Source of the DNA: Siphonodentalium dalli
Lineage: Eukaryota; Mollusca; Scaphopoda; Gadilida; Siphonodentaliidae
DNA: 64,000 nt
Assembly: GCA_032622095.1 (NCBI GenBank)
Contig: CP136065.1
Location: 155,069,577-155,133,576, forward strand
Direction: 5' to 3'
This document shows positions 11,930 to 24,495 of the stretch, one piece after another (position 1 is the stretch's first letter; the number at the start of each line of letters is the position of its first letter). The notes beneath the pieces were generated by a model. That model ran no database searches, was not told the origin of the DNA, and saw only the letters and a list, made by a program, of their open reading frames with translations. Position numbers and translations under genes: made by a program.

Positions 11930-12850
11930 AGGTGTCCACCTTGAAATTTTCAACCTCCTACCTTGAACCAGACTAAAAACTCCCAGGTTCACAATTCCAT
12001 TTACACCACCCCCTTGGGTCGGAACTTTTCAACTGGTACCTCAAGTATTCCAACTGTTGGAAATTTCGAACCTGACACCCCCTTAAGAGTTGGAAAAATT
12101 CCAACCAATGGCCATTTCAGAACAAAATGTTTAAGAAAGGTAGAAAAATGTGCTACTGTTCGGTCTAAAAAAAAAACAAATTTCCCACTAAATATTGATT
12201 GGAAAATTAAAGGTACGGTTGGCCTTGGCGGTGGGTATCCTGTAAAAATATTTCCACCCGTCAAAAACCGCCACAAACAGAAAGGACATCAAAATGTAGA
12301 CAGACTTTGTCCGTATAGAAATAAGAAATATCGCATACACAGTATGTTATTGTCATTTGTTTGACCATTGTTATGCAAACAAAAGCATAAAAAGTTACTT
12401 TTCTGGTGTTTGTTTATATTATGATGGTAAACATAAAGAGCGTTCTTTGTTGGCGAATTCCTTATATGGAACAAATAAAGAGCGTTTATGCCAATTTTGT
12501 GTGATTAGCCAGTAGCACTGTGCTGTCTTCTGTAACACAATCAGGCTCTTGCTTAGGTAAAATATAGTAGGTCTTTATGATAACATTCTGTTTACGCGAT
12601 AGTCATGGTATATATGAACGAAACTGTATGCATTTTAATGTTTTTCTGTTTACGGTGATTGGAACAAATATGAATATTTTCGACAACTAAGGCCTCACGT
12701 GCCTTTAAACAATGAAAACAATTTCAACCTATATATGGGTGTACAATTTCCAAATAATTTTGTGTCAGTCATGGAATTTTCAACTGTTAAAATTATTTAC
12801 CAAAGTTGGGAGGGGTAGACACATCCAAACACCACCATGTCGCTACGTCC
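11930..12850 (+). repeat. Dispersed repeat R, copy 1, interrupted by MITE-1a
   Basis: The repeat flanks the MITE at 12207-12708. It carries recurrent TTCCAAC/GTTGGAA words every few tens of bases, such as 'caactggtacctcaag', 'caactgttggaaatttc' and 'ttggaaaaattccaac'. Related sequence occurs at 22600-22950, 34390-34690, 50680-50840 and 54850-55140. It resumes after the MITE with 'caatttccaaataatttt'. Ends are undefined and I see no coding. Confidence 0.55.
12207..12708 (+). mobile_element. TTAA-flanked MITE-1a, copy 2
   Basis: 502 bp between TTAA 12207-12210 and TTAA 12705-12708, nearly identical to the copy at 1534-2036. It carries two exact AAAGAGCGTT motifs, 12435-12444 and 12477-12486, 42 bp apart. 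Confidence 0.92.
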
Positions 12851-14674
12851 CTGATAGTGAGTGACTATTCTCAATAAAATGTCAGATTTTCAAACACACG
12901 GGAAACATTGTGATTTGTGATGACCAATTGCAAACCGTTTTGGCGTGTTCGACGTGATGGATTTCCTGTGTTATACATGGATAATTGATGAGAATCGCAT
13001 GGCGGCTGAATGAATTCCCAAGCAGTATTAAAGACACACACAGAGTGGAATCACTGAACTAAATGGTTTCCCTTCGACAACAGTGTTAACGTTTCAGCCA
13101 AGTTCAACGAATTTAAGAGTCTGAAGGCCATGCACTCCAGCGATATATACCCAGCTAGATTGACACCAGTTGATCACGAAAATGCAAGAAACATCATAGG
13201 TCATGTGTTTACTTTTTAAAATAAATCCCCAAGTGTACGACAGGGCTATCCCACAGACAAATTTTATCTGGAAAAACCCAGAACTACATCAGCTAGTTAA
13301 ATAAATTTCACACTCGCAAAAATCCATTCCTCCATTAATTCACCAGATTAAATTATTTAGATATGATGTACAAATCAAATACACAAGATTCCATCCTTTA
13401 ATAACGTACCACATGTATCAGGTGAATGTTATTCTTCAGTTACCTTCACCTCTAGCATTCTAGGGTGCACTCGCTTCCCGACTCTATAGCTGGAACACAT
13501 TTAGCTGCCTGATTCTTAGTGTTTGGATATCTTTTACAGTTACTAGTCGGGTTATAAGTCAGCTCGAATAAGCAGAATGATTTATACATTCTGTTTTACA
13601 CGTATACTTTGCTTATATAGCTAACAAAATGATATTCGAAATATTAAAACTAGAAATTATAAATCCCAGTTGTTATGAAAGGGATTCCTTCTGTTAGAAC
13701 AATCGCATAATACATCCCCAATTGATTTAATGCTATACCAAAATAGAATGATGTATAGTTGTTGAAATATCGCAGGATATAAATTCATTGTATCTCAATT
13801 TCATTATCTCCTGAGAACAAATAGACATATACTGATGATATAGAGAACACAGCGGGTGTATGCTAACTGCATGTATGGTGGGTTTAGTCTTAAACAATTA
13901 GTTTAACGAAGTGGCACAATATGATAATATGACGTACGCATGTATATATGCAAAATACGCGGTGATGGTCCTTTGACATTTTGCTGATGGAATGGGTGCG
14001 TTCTAAACAAGGTTGCGATCCAAGAAAAGCGGCCAACGACCTTGGCATTTATATACATCGCAATTATGACAATTGATTTGGTTCATTACATGTATGTCAG
14101 AAATCTTAAATTATGCTAGGAAGCCAAAATGTTTGAAAGAAGGCGAATAATGCGTTTAGTAGACCAGAACTGCATGCGTGTTATATATATAGTCACACAC
14201 ACACTCACACTGGTTAAACACATATACTCCTCAGTCACACTCAAAAGCATTTTGATATTGGCAAAGTACTCAGTAGATAAAAGCACACGTCATCAATTTA
14301 TTAATTCAGGAAAGTGGTTAACTTGAAGGTATGAGTACATACCGTCTAACGACATTATGAGTCAATTAGTTATCACAGTATATAAGCAAAACAACTCCCA
14401 CCGACATTCATCATGCCTCGGGTTGCTGAGTATTCGCCGGAGTCATGCAGCATGTGCGTTTCTACTGTTTAGTCAGTACATTACGTGTACTCTGTATTAT
14501 AAGTTATCGGCAGCCTTCGTGCTGGATAAGTACACTGTATGTATATTCACCCAACTATGGACCCAGCACGTATACTGTTCATTTAAACATATCGATCTTG
14601 TAAGTTGTTATATATAAGCCACATCGACAGTGGCTCGGAGAGGACCCAAGACTGAATGTATAATATCGTTTGAA
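12851..14674. other. No gene recognised
   Basis: Ordinary AT-rich sequence. Small frames at 14129-14326 and 14357-14617 (+) have no recognisable similarity. A short CA tract lies near 14195. Confidence 0.45.
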
Positions 14675-15203
14675 TTAAAGATACGGGCGGCGTTGGGGGT
14701 AGGTATGCTGTTAAAATATTCAGCTCCGTCAAAAACTGCCATGAACAGAAAGAATAGTAAAATATAGACAGACCTTGTTCTTATACCAATCAGAAATATG
14801 GCATAAACAGTATGTTATTGTCAAATGTTTTTTCCTTTGTTATGTAATCAAAAGCAAAAAACGTTACAGAACCTGGCTTTTGTTTAGATCTGGATATGGT
14901 AAACATACAGAGCATTATTTGTTACTGTTTTCTTGATATGGAAATAATAAAGAGCGTTTATATGATTTGTGTGTGATTAACCAATAGAATTGCGCTGTGT
15001 TATGTAAACAGAAGCAAAACTTCTGTAACACGAGCAGGTTCCTGTTTACGTGCACCACCGTACGCCTTGACGACAATATAATATTTACGCGCTGATTATG
15101 TTTGGCATATGAACAAAACTATATATATTTTAATATTCCTTCTGTTGATGGCGATTTGAACAAATATGAATATTTCTGCAACGAACCCCGCCCGTGCCAT
15201 TAA
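14675..15203 (+). mobile_element. TTAA-flanked MITE-1b
   Basis: 529 bp between TTAA 14675-14678 and 15200-15203. It is a diverged relative of MITE-1a with the same end plan: left AAAGATACGGGCGGCG, right (complement) TGGCACGGGCGGGG. It shares 'tatgctgttaaaatattcag', an AAAGAGCGTT at 14949-14958 and the 'aatatgaatatttctgcaacga' right end. Another copy, split by a LINE, lies at 31733-40044. Confidence 0.88.
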
Positions 15204-15500
15204 AAGCTGCAAGAAAGTTAATGTTATAATGAAGAATGATATAAGCCTCATATGAGTAGAACAATCTGCAACGTGGTCCAGCACTTCTTTGATAAGCGTT
15301 CTGAATAATTATTATGCATGTAATCACAGAATAAAAAATACTGTATGGTATAACTAGACATGTTATGTTCATATGTATTTATTTATTACTTATTGTTTTG
15401 TTATGAATTATATTGTTTTGTTAGAATACTGCCTTTATTGGCGTTTAGGAAAAACAAAATCGTATGGTATCCTATCGTATATCTCCATCGCCGTAATATG
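15204..15500. other. No gene recognised
   Basis: Short AT-rich spacer with TTG/TTA-rich sequence and nothing identifiable. Confidence 0.4.
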
Positions 15501-15984
15501 TTAACCCTTTCAGTGCCAGGTCCGATTTTTGTATCAACCCATATACCCTGTGCCAATGCATTCTCTTATACATGCGAGTCGACCATAGGTCGCCTCGCAT
15601 ATATAAGAGAATGCATTGGCCTAACAATTTTTCGTCATTTGTTATTATTTTTTACAATTTTTTACAATTTTAATAATTTTTTATTATATTCTTTAGCAGA
15701 CATATTTTGTATGTTTAGTGCCAGGGTATCTTACGTGTTTCATGGGCATCAAAATTATTACTATGAATACTTGGTGATAGTTTTGAGTTATAACATGCCC
15801 CTAAGGTTTTATCCAGTTTGTTTTTAAATTCACTATAGCGTGCTTAAGCATACCCAAAAAAAAATCAACCCAAAAAAATCTAAACAAAAAACAAAACAAA
15901 TAATTTTTTAATTTTTTTTAGGGCCGATTTTACAGACCGTAAATTAGGGCCGATGAGATCGGCCCCTGGCACTGAAAGGGTTAA
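15501..15984 (+). mobile_element. piggyBac-like MITE K, copy 1
   Basis: 484 bp bounded by TTAA, with inverted ends CCCTTTCAGTGCCAGG at 15505-15520 and its complement at 15965-15980. TTAA duplication plus CCC...GGG ends is the piggyBac pattern. The interior holds a 69-nt hairpin at 15552-15620 and long A/T-rich runs. A second family member is at 51074-51537; the two differ greatly except in the hairpin. Confidence 0.85.
15552..15620. repeat. 69-nt near-perfect hairpin
   Basis: A 27-nt arm (GCCAATGCATTCTCTTATAC...) pairs with its complement at 15594-15620 with one mismatch (C in TATACATG against TATATATG). After a T/C mismatch, an inner CGACC-ATA-GGTCG stem closes on a 3-nt loop. The same hairpin recurs at 51104-51172 and 51316-51384. 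Its length and shape resemble a miRNA precursor, but it may simply be a transposon foldback. Confidence 0.85.
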
Positions 15985-17604
15985 AGTGTCATCACTACCG
16001 CCAGTGCAAGTACGTTAATCCACAACATGAAGGTACATGGCCAGTGCATGAAGTACATGTATAACCGGTGGGATGTCACTTCCCCTGATAATGCCCATGT
16101 AATGTTGATGATTATGCGAAGAACTTGAAAAGTGTGAACATTTCTCAGCAAGTGGTGGTTATTATACAGTGGTTTGGACAGTTGGCAATCCAGGATAAGG
16201 ACACCCTTCCCACTCTATACACCCCTGACAACGATATGGGTTGTTCATATATATATTGAATCATTGATGGGCTTCTCTGTAAATGTGCATCAGAAAAACC
16301 TCTCAGATGCACAGTGTGTACATAGCAGGGACTTGGACATATTTCTTTTCAAGTGCCGAGATGTTGCTGCCGAATACCTCTAAAAGTGATCGAAGCCACG
16401 TCAAACCCACAGGTGATTTGTGAATCCATTTGTGGAAACCACGCAAAAGTGCCATTGATTTTCTTCAAGAAGACTAAATTATCACACGCAAGATGGTATT
16501 GGCATGGTAGCCAGCATAACACAAGACCTAATGGTTTTAATAACAGTCAGAAGCTGCCTTATTGCCACATATGGACGTTAATTGTAGAACATCTTGCTTG
16601 GCTGCTTTCATCTCCAGGCTGGGGTAATGAAGTAAAAAACCACATGAATTCTTGAGAACAAAGGCTAGTCCCAGTCCGGCTTGACACGCTGAATCAACAC
16701 GAATTGAATGCCATGTGCAGTGAAGTGATGAATGCATAATATGCAATATTAACCACAGAAAAAAGACGTACAATAGTGTTTTCTTCCATACAAAATTGGA
16801 AAGTCACTAAAACTATTTTGATCGTAAAGGTACAAAATAAATTCACTCTGAACTGTCATGATACACGGACAGGTATTGCAATAAGCCGAAGTATTAAAAC
16901 ATACTATTCCAAAGCCGTAATTTCAAACAGAGTTTGTCGAAAGCGTTTGCGGGGAAAGGAACAATAGTAAATACCCTATATGGCTAAACAATAAAGATGG
17001 TTCGTTTTCTCGCGTGCCTCAATTGTTGGAAATTTTATTCAACCGCGTGTATTGTAGTTCTAGAATATGAAAGGAAAATATTAACCCTACATTTGACCGA
17101 AAAACTAAATTCACTCAGCTGATGTACATCGCACTAAATATTGATTTGAATTTAAATAATCAGACCCATACTAGCATATTGTTCATTATGATATTTCCCA
17201 CTGTTCAACTTATTGTTTTTGGGAGCATGTAACTTCCATAATTATGTTGATCACTATTGGATGTTCAGGTGGGAGTGTTAAATCCCACCTAACTCTGTCA
17301 GTGCAATTAGGTTTTCTTAAATTGATCCATAGTAAATCTGATAAAAATATAAAGTCACCACTGACAAGAACATGGATAAATAGATTAATTTTGCTCAAAT
17401 ATATTCATTACTGATAGTTCTCCACTCTCGCGTGTTGAGAACAGTGTTATGCTATAACATAAATGTTACAGTGATTTCTTAACAAACAACGCTAATAGGT
17501 CAGTATAAGTTCACAGATATTTTAGTCCAGGTAGGCCAACATTCATGCATGCACATGTCTGGTCTGAATCATTAGTTGGCCAATTTACTATTCATGTCTG
17601 CCCT
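15985..17604. other. No gene recognised
   Basis: Overlapping frames at 16174-16383, 16353-16655 and 16537-16773 show no recognisable domains. The 16350-16650 stretch reads somewhat like a decayed coding region but I cannot name it. Confidence 0.35.
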
Positions 17605-18240
17605 GATCATTCAGTATGAAAAGTAGGAAATGGATGCGGACATGCATTCCCCTGCGTAAAGATATGTAATGTAGGTATAAATATGTCGTGTATAGTGTGG
17701 ATGAGAAGACCTTTTCCAATGCTTACCGTCAAGCATTGATTAAACTTTGGTATCTTATTGGATTAATTGGGCCTTTATTGGTAATAATTCCACTGTAACA
17801 GTGATTGTTACATACAAATGATTTTGACATGTGAACTATATAATTATTTGGAAAGTAATTAATAATGGAAATAAGAAAATCTTTTACAGACCTTTACGGT
17901 AATGCCCTAAATAATCGGCTCCTGCCCACAGCAGAATTAAGGGTAATTTTTCAGGATGTAGTCGGAAATATGGCTTATTGCCATTTATCGGAAAGCTCTT
18001 ACTGATTAAATCCTGAAAAATTACCCATAATTCTGCTGTGGTTAAGGAGTCGATTATTTAGGGCATTATTGTATGTCATTTCGCATGGACCCACTTCGAA
18101 GGCCTTGATCCCATTTAACATCACCAATGTGCACCATACACCAACATCATACGGTAGCTGACGTAGGAAATGTATGCGAACATGTATTCGATGCGTGAAA
18201 ATATGTAATGTAGGTATTAAAATGCTCTGCGACATCCTGC
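17605..18240 (+). repeat. Local direct duplication flanking a palindromic MITE
   Basis: About 17620-17690 and 18163-18230 are diverged direct copies. Both read gtaggaaatg-atgcg-acatg-attc, then a tgcgt/aaaatatgtaatgtaggtat core. The palindromic element at 17902-18066 lies between them. Confidence 0.6.
17902..18066. mobile_element. Palindromic 165-bp MITE with TA flanks
   Basis: Two arms of about 57 bp (17902-17957 and 18008-18066) are inverted copies with a few mismatches, around a loop of about 50 bp. Termini are ATGCCCTAAATAAT. Direct TA dinucleotides flank it at 17900-17901 and 18067-18068, as expected for Tc1/mariner-type insertion. Confidence 0.75.
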
Positions 18241-19248
18241 TGACAGAGTGACTGATATATATATATATATATATGTGGTATAACTAGGGACAATAAGCGT
18301 TTACTCTCTCATTGACTAATTGTCGCTGCATGGCGAAACAGTTGGTGGCAGAGTAAATATTAACCAAGCAATCATATAGTGGAATTATTCATACAAAATA
18401 CGGAAACGTACAATTATAATGGCCCGCGGGCCTACATATAATGGCCCTGATTTGTGAACGACTTTAGCGCATGTTCCAATTTCGGTTAGCAGATGTCAGG
18501 CGCTGCATGGTGGATGCCACGAACCGCTATAGCTTTCTGAATAATTCATTATGAAAAGTATTGTAATCGAACTAATGATCAGATCAGAGATGATGGTTGG
18601 CCGACTTGGACACTTAATTTGAAAGTTTATGGCCACTAAATTTCTAACATTATCTATAAAGTTTCTATCGATTTCCTATCGGCTTGCACAAGGGACTGAA
18701 TATGCTATATTATTTGTGGTGGACATGCTTGCGTGGGTTGATGTCTGATGCTGACTGAACAGATTTCCAGCCCCAGGGTGTTTGGAGGTAAAGAAGAGGT
18801 CAACAAACGCGGTTGAATTATTTATCACGGTGAAAATATCGGCGATACGGTGATGCTAATTTGGTTCGAGTTTCTTACATATGGCAAGTGAAGTTTAAGA
18901 AGTTACCATATACTCGTAACCAAGCAGTATATATCGAGTGGCACAATACATGCACATGTATACCCACTAGTACCGAAAAATTATGGCCTTGTTACAAACA
19001 AGGAATTAGTAACGGAAACCGTAGCTTGAATAATATTGGCTTCCACAAGAGGATCGATCGATCGTGGGAGAGAGTATTCCTAAAGATGCCAGACCCGCCG
19101 ATTTCACACTAAATTAGAGAAAACCTCCTGAGTAAAATTTAGCAGGCGAATAGATGTAAACATTCCTTGCAACCGTGACTTACGTATAGAGTAACACGCA
19201 CAGACAACATACAAGATCATCCAACAAATATTATGTTTATATATAGAA
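18241..19248. other. No gene recognised; (TA)n at 18254-18274
   Basis: A short AT dinucleotide run is followed by unremarkable sequence. The 83-codon frame at 18861-19112 is not recognised. Confidence 0.45.
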
Positions 19249-20169
19249 CTAGAAGGTGACCCGACTTCGTCCGGGCTTTGACCTTGAATTGTCTATTTTG
19301 AAGGCCAAGGTCAATTGGGGTCACGATTTGACCCGTCCAAAACACAGTGCCCGAACAAAAGTACCCGACAAAAGTACCCGTCGAAATCCATCCGGTTTTA
19401 CCCGATTTGACCTTGAATTGACCATTTTGAAGGTCAGGTGGGGTCAAACACCAACACCCCAAAAATGGTGGAAATCGGCCCAGCGGATACCGGGAAATCG
19501 ACCCAGCGGATACCGAGATACCCTATGCATCAAATTTCGTCCGTAAAAATCCGCCAGTTTAACCCGATTTGATTTCCACTCAAGTATATAAACGCGCCTC
19601 ATACACACACGCTCATTAATTATCAAGTTTCAACGTAAAGATAAATTACCATCGGTGCCCGAGATATTGCCAAGACGTATGAAACAGTCAAATGCATCGG
19701 CCGGTTAAGCGTTAACGTGATCTAACGTTATGACCTCTAACGACGTCATAGAAGTTACGCATTGTTTTTATCCTGATGGAAGATAGTACCACTTCTTCTT
19801 GATAATTGAGGCAGATAACTAAAACGGATACATACGCATTATATATCGTTGGAAAGAGGAAACACGAAAGATTCTCACAGTGTCATTATTATGACTGGCA
19901 TTTTATTATTCGCGCTGTTTCGAATCGATTTGTAAGCACCGAACTCAAATGAAAGTCCCGTAACACAGCGTAAAAACAGATTTGACCGGTTTTAAGGTCA
20001 AGGTCACGCCGCACGAACAAATGGACGGGCCCATGTTCGTTCCCGGGTCGAAATACGTGTCCGTACCAAGTTTGGTCGGAATCGGTCCAGCCGTGTTCGA
20101 GTCCATCGCGAACACACACACACACACTCACACACACAAACACACAGATCTTCCAAAATATATAATAGA
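19249..20169 (-). mobile_element. Non-autonomous Helitron HelC, in a triple array
   Basis: Minus-strand 5' end TCTATTATATATTTTGGAAG (complement of 20150-20169). 3' end: hairpin AGCCCGGACGAAGTCGGGT, then CACCTT and CTAG, at 19249, with host A19248 outside (T after CTAG on the element strand). A CA microsatellite at 20111-20145 lies near the 5' end. The interior repeats 'ccgatttgacc' and 'ggtcaaggtca' phrases. No coding is seen. Confidence 0.83.
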
Positions 20170-20541
20170 CTAGCCGATGAGCCCGACGTTGTCCGGGCTA
20201 TTCAAAAACCAAATTTCAAGTCGATAGCTCCACCCGTTTCCGATATCTGGTCTGCGCATGCGCGAAGCTTGCGTCGCACGGGCTCGGCGACCCGATAAAA
20301 ATCGTATCCGGGGCAAGATACATTCACATAGCAAATTTCAAGTCGATAGCTCCACCCGTTTCCGAGATCTCGTCTGCGCATGCGATGCACGGGCGTCGCA
20401 CGGTCTCGCCAATACGACAAGGACGACCGCCTGGTCAAACTACACACACGTACCAAGTTTCGTCCCGATCGGTCGAGAATCGTAGATTTGTATAAATGAC
20501 ATACAGACAGACAAACAGAGGTCTTCAAAATATATATGAGA
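20170..20541 (-). mobile_element. Non-autonomous Helitron HelA, second of triple array
   Basis: Starts with CTAG plus the complement of the AGCCCGG...CGGGCT hairpin, directly against the TC end of HelC. It ends at 20541 with the complement of TCTCATATATATTTTGAAGA. It holds two 122-bp units. One has the NRF-1-like palindrome intact (20253-20264); in the other it is mutated near 20374. Confidence 0.88.
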
Positions 20542-21055
20542 CTAGCCGATGAGCCCGAAGTTGTCCGGGCTATTCAAAAACAAAATTTCAAGTCGATAGC
20601 TCTACCCGTTTCCGAGATCTGGTCTGCGCATGCGCGAAGCTGGCGTCGCACGGGCTCGGCGACCCGATAAAATTCGTATCCGGGGCAAGATACATTCACA
20701 TAGCAAATTTCAAGTCGATAGATCCACCCGTTTCCGAGATCTCGTCTGCGCATGCGCGAAGCTGGTGTCGCACGGGCTCGGCGACCCGATACAATTCGTA
20801 TCCGGGGCAAGATACATTCACATAGCAAATTTCAAGTCGATAACTCCACCCGTTTCCGAGATCTCGTCTGCGCATGCGCGAAGCGGGCGCCGCACGGGCT
20901 CGCCAATACGACAACGTTCACCGCCTGGTCAAACTACACACACGTACCAAGTTTCGTCCCGATCGGTCGAGAATCGTAGATTTGTATAAATGACAGACAG
21001 ACAGATAAACAAACAAACATACATACAGACAGAGGTCTTCAAAATATATATGAGA
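20542..21055 (-). mobile_element. Non-autonomous Helitron HelA, third of triple array
   Basis: Same termini as its neighbour, with host T21056 following. It has three 122-bp tandem units, with NRF-1-like palindromes at 20625-20636, 20747-20758 and 20869-20880 (exactly 122 bp apart). A CAGA/CATA microsatellite sits at the 5' side. Confidence 0.88.
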
Positions 21056-22599
21056 TAAACATATATATATACATATATTTTGGGACGCTCTTTGCAAATT
21101 TCCACTAATGGGTGAAGATACCATAAATGATGTTTATCGTGTGCGATTTTCTAAATATTCGGAAGCCCGACATCGAATATGACAGTTGCTATCACCCTGT
21201 CCCATATTGAAAAAAAAGTAATATCGTTTTTTTGGCATCATGGAATTCAGATGAAAGGAAATGATCTACTGACGCCTGTAGATGCCACTGAAATGCGTCA
21301 GTCATGCTTGAGTATAATGCTCGTAGTTTATTATGGACTACAGAATCACACAAAATGTGTAAAAACTGGCGGGTCGATGTTGCAAACATATATGTCATTT
21401 GAGTATATTATGGGTATACCATGCAGCGTTGCACTAGCTATGAATATCACAATGGACGATCCGTGTACCGAGGGAAACAAATTGTTGGATGACTGGGCTA
21501 TTCATTTCTCCATTATTTATGTCATTTCCCAATTTGGGGGTAAAAAAAAAACATATATTTGGACTCCTCAGCTATCAGCCGTTCCTCTGCAATCACCCGT
21601 TCCCGGTTACCAGGGTTGCTAGCTAATGTGTATGATCTCATTTTCGAGTGTAGAATCGTACACGTAGCAGTTTATGCTGTCAAATAGAAAAGGCTATGCA
21701 ACATAGGGCATAGAAAACTACATGGTGCAAGAATATGAACGGAACATGTATATAAAATTCAACTGTACTAAAGCTAACGATATGAGAAGTAGAAAATATG
21801 TAAAGTTCCACATGTATCGGCGCGACTGACATTTGCCTTTAAATACATGTATGATTGATTCCTCCGTGATAAATGCATATATTATTTACAGGCAAACTAC
21901 GGTAGCATCGCTACATGTGGAACTACGGATATTTATCTTTACACACACACAGGGCCGCATAGTAATTTGTGGTACAGATCCATTTTATATGCATGTTTTC
22001 GTTCATATTCCTGCACCATATGGTTTTCTACGACGAAATTCATGAAACATATACCGTGCAAACTTGTGGGCGTGTGAACGTATACCTTAATTTATAAATA
22101 CGTACGGGCGGGTCCCCATGTTGAAATGCACCAGCATTTATCATATAAACGTCGCGAGAGGTCAATATGTCATAGCAAGAATTGTCACGTGCAAATTCAC
22201 ATCCATGCTAATTAGTGATGCTATGTAACTTGTGACTGCACAACTTGCTTATCGAGGGTAATACTGACAAATAACTAAGAGCGTGCGTCATCTTTATTGA
22301 GAGCTCCAGGGCTAGATTAGATAACCTAGACTTGGTAATTTGAAGATGACGTCGCCCAGGTTAGGTAATACCCAGACGATTCCGACCATATAATTATGCA
22401 GCTTGATTTAATTAGTCTGAAGTAACCATTAGCTCTGAAAATGTGATTGTGTGTAAAGTTTCCGCATGTGCAGACATATGCGTTTAACCAATTATTTGTG
22501 CATATACATGTACATAATCGAGAAACCAGTCGCACCAAAATAGATATAAACACGACATAAACGTGGCACAATGCGATTGGGTTGTCTATCTCATCCCAT
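21056..22599. other. No gene recognised
   Basis: The longest frame is an ATG-initiated 147-codon ORF at 21179-21622 (+). It has no motif I recognise, no splice context and unremarkable composition, so I do not call it a gene. The rest is plain sequence with a short (AT)n at 21061. Confidence 0.35.
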
Positions 22600-22950
22600 T
22601 TTTGGTCAAAATTTCAACCGTTGGAAATGTCATGTATGATCCAACAGCAGTTAGAAATTTCAGATCGAAAATAAAAACAAATTCTGATAGTATTATTTTC
22701 TGAGCTATATACAGTAAAACGTTTTAGACCAATATTAAAATAGTTTCTTATTATAGTCAAGTTGTAGACTGAAATAGTCATCACTTGAAATTTGTTTTAT
22801 TTTCCAACCTTAGGGGTTTTGGGTTGGATTATCCAACATTTATTATTTTATATGGTAGATACGGTCCAGAAGTTTTCAAATGAAGTGGAGCGGAGTGGTG
22901 AAAAATAAATTTCCACAGAGTTGGGAATGTTGGTCTTCAATTAGGGGGGA
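22600..22950. repeat. Dispersed repeat R, copy
   Basis: Contains 'caaccgttggaaatgtcatg', 'ttttccaaccttaggggtttt', 'tggattatccaaca' and similar spaced TTGGAA/TTCCAA words, as in the repeats at 11930, 34390 and 54850. Diverged; ends unclear. Confidence 0.4.
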
Positions 22951-23705
22951 GTTTGTTTGTGCAACGTGACACCGCCTATATCACATATCATCTGGCCCGA
23001 CGACGTTTCCTCTTTGATTTGCACCAATCATGGCAGCACATGGTTACACCAACGTATATGCTATAGAGAAATGTATAGAGAATATATGGATCATGGCTCA
23101 TAGATAAGATGGAATTTCAAATAAGCCGGTTGGCCCTGCATGGTGCTATTACTAGTCTACCAGCCAGTTATATTTAATAATTTTTCTGCAACATTATTAG
23201 CTATATTGGTGTAGCAAATTAGTATCTTGTAATAACAAGTTAACTATCTTCCTGTTATAAGTAAGTAATCATTATAGAGAGACCGATATCGACAGACAAA
23301 GATATGGGAGCTAGCCAGGGAAGTATAATTTTGTTTGTAGCTGCCCCCTCCATTGTGGTTTCTTATTACATAAGTGGGAAATTTGAAATTTTTCAGGCAT
23401 GAAGATACTACAAATGTGTTGTAATAACTACATTTTGAACTATAAAGTTGATCTTTAAGTTAAATAATGAACATTTTCTATATATTCTGAATTTATGACT
23501 GTTAGACAAAAAGTTTGACTAGAAAATTAGAAAATAGGAATCGATGGTAACTTTCCTAAATATTGAAAACCTGGAGCTGTGTAGTGCGTAGGAAAGTTTC
23601 TAGTGGGGGTAAGGGTTAAATACCCAAAATTTGAACATTCGGAGCCTGATCAATCTGAGATGAACCTTGCAGAAAACGGAGGTGCACATGGACATTCGAT
23701 AAAGT
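22951..23705. other. No gene recognised
   Basis: AT-rich sequence without supported features. Confidence 0.4.
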
Positions 23706-24193
23706 TTAAAGGTACTCAATCCGATAAAACTCCTCTCAATTACTATTTCAATGGCTTCGGGGGTCAAAAATATTTGATTCGAGTCGAGGAAGTCACCCAT
23801 TAAAGCTCAGATTTGTTAGATATCGATTTTAGAAATAAATTATTTTTCATTATCGGGAGTACTTTCTGGCCCAGAACTCAGTCAAAATTGCGTTATTATT
23901 ACCACTTGATTTTAGAGTTAACCATCCTTGTCTGTTTGAATAGATTTTGGTGTACACATCCCGAGCAGATTACGGCAGTTGAAGGCAATTATTAGTACTC
24001 ATCTCGAGTAAATAACAAATTTCAAAAATCAATATCTAATAACTCTGAGCTTTGTTTGATGGGTTCCTCGACTCGAATCAAATATTTTTTACCCCCAAAG
24101 CCAAAGAAATAGTAATATAGGACCCTCTGATCGGATTGTTGTTGTTGGAATCTGTTGAGATGGGGACCCTCTGTTCGGATTGAGTACCTTTAA
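23706..24193. mobile_element. TTAA-flanked long-TIR MITE L, copy 1
   Basis: 488 bp between TTAA 23706-23709 and 24190-24193, starting AAAGGTACTCAATCCGAT on both strands. Arms of over 100 bp carry the conserved 'ctcgaatcaaatatttttt' and 'aagccaaagaaatagtaat' words. The right end contains a local ~50-bp duplication of 'ggaccctctg-tcggattg'. A second copy is at 60421-60874; end fragments lie at 42050-42140, 56220-56328 and 61955-62040. Confidence 0.82.
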
Positions 24194-24495
24194 ACAGAAG
24201 TAGATTGTTCTCATTCACAGTGACGCCCCAGGTAAGATTGAGAGAGTACCAATGTTGCCTGGATTGTCAATGCATGGTAGGATTTTAGTGCACTAAACTT
24301 TCGAAGATCGATATATTAATTCACTTGGTATAAAGCGGCAACAGTTCGAAATCCACACATGCCCATAATTATGTTAATTTTATCATGCTCATGTTCATCT
24401 GCACGCACATTATTGTATGCAATTAAGAGCTTCGTCGACTAAGTTCACAGAGTAAGATGCAGATCGAACTATAACACATATAAAAAGTATCTTAC
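24194..24495. other. No gene recognised
   Basis: Short stretch between the MITE and the CpG-rich patch with nothing identifiable. Confidence 0.4.

Noticed and set aside
21179-21622. 147-codon ATG ORF as a gene
   Set aside because: No recognisable motif, no splice or promoter context, and it is embedded in plain sequence beside Helitrons. Kept only as a note.
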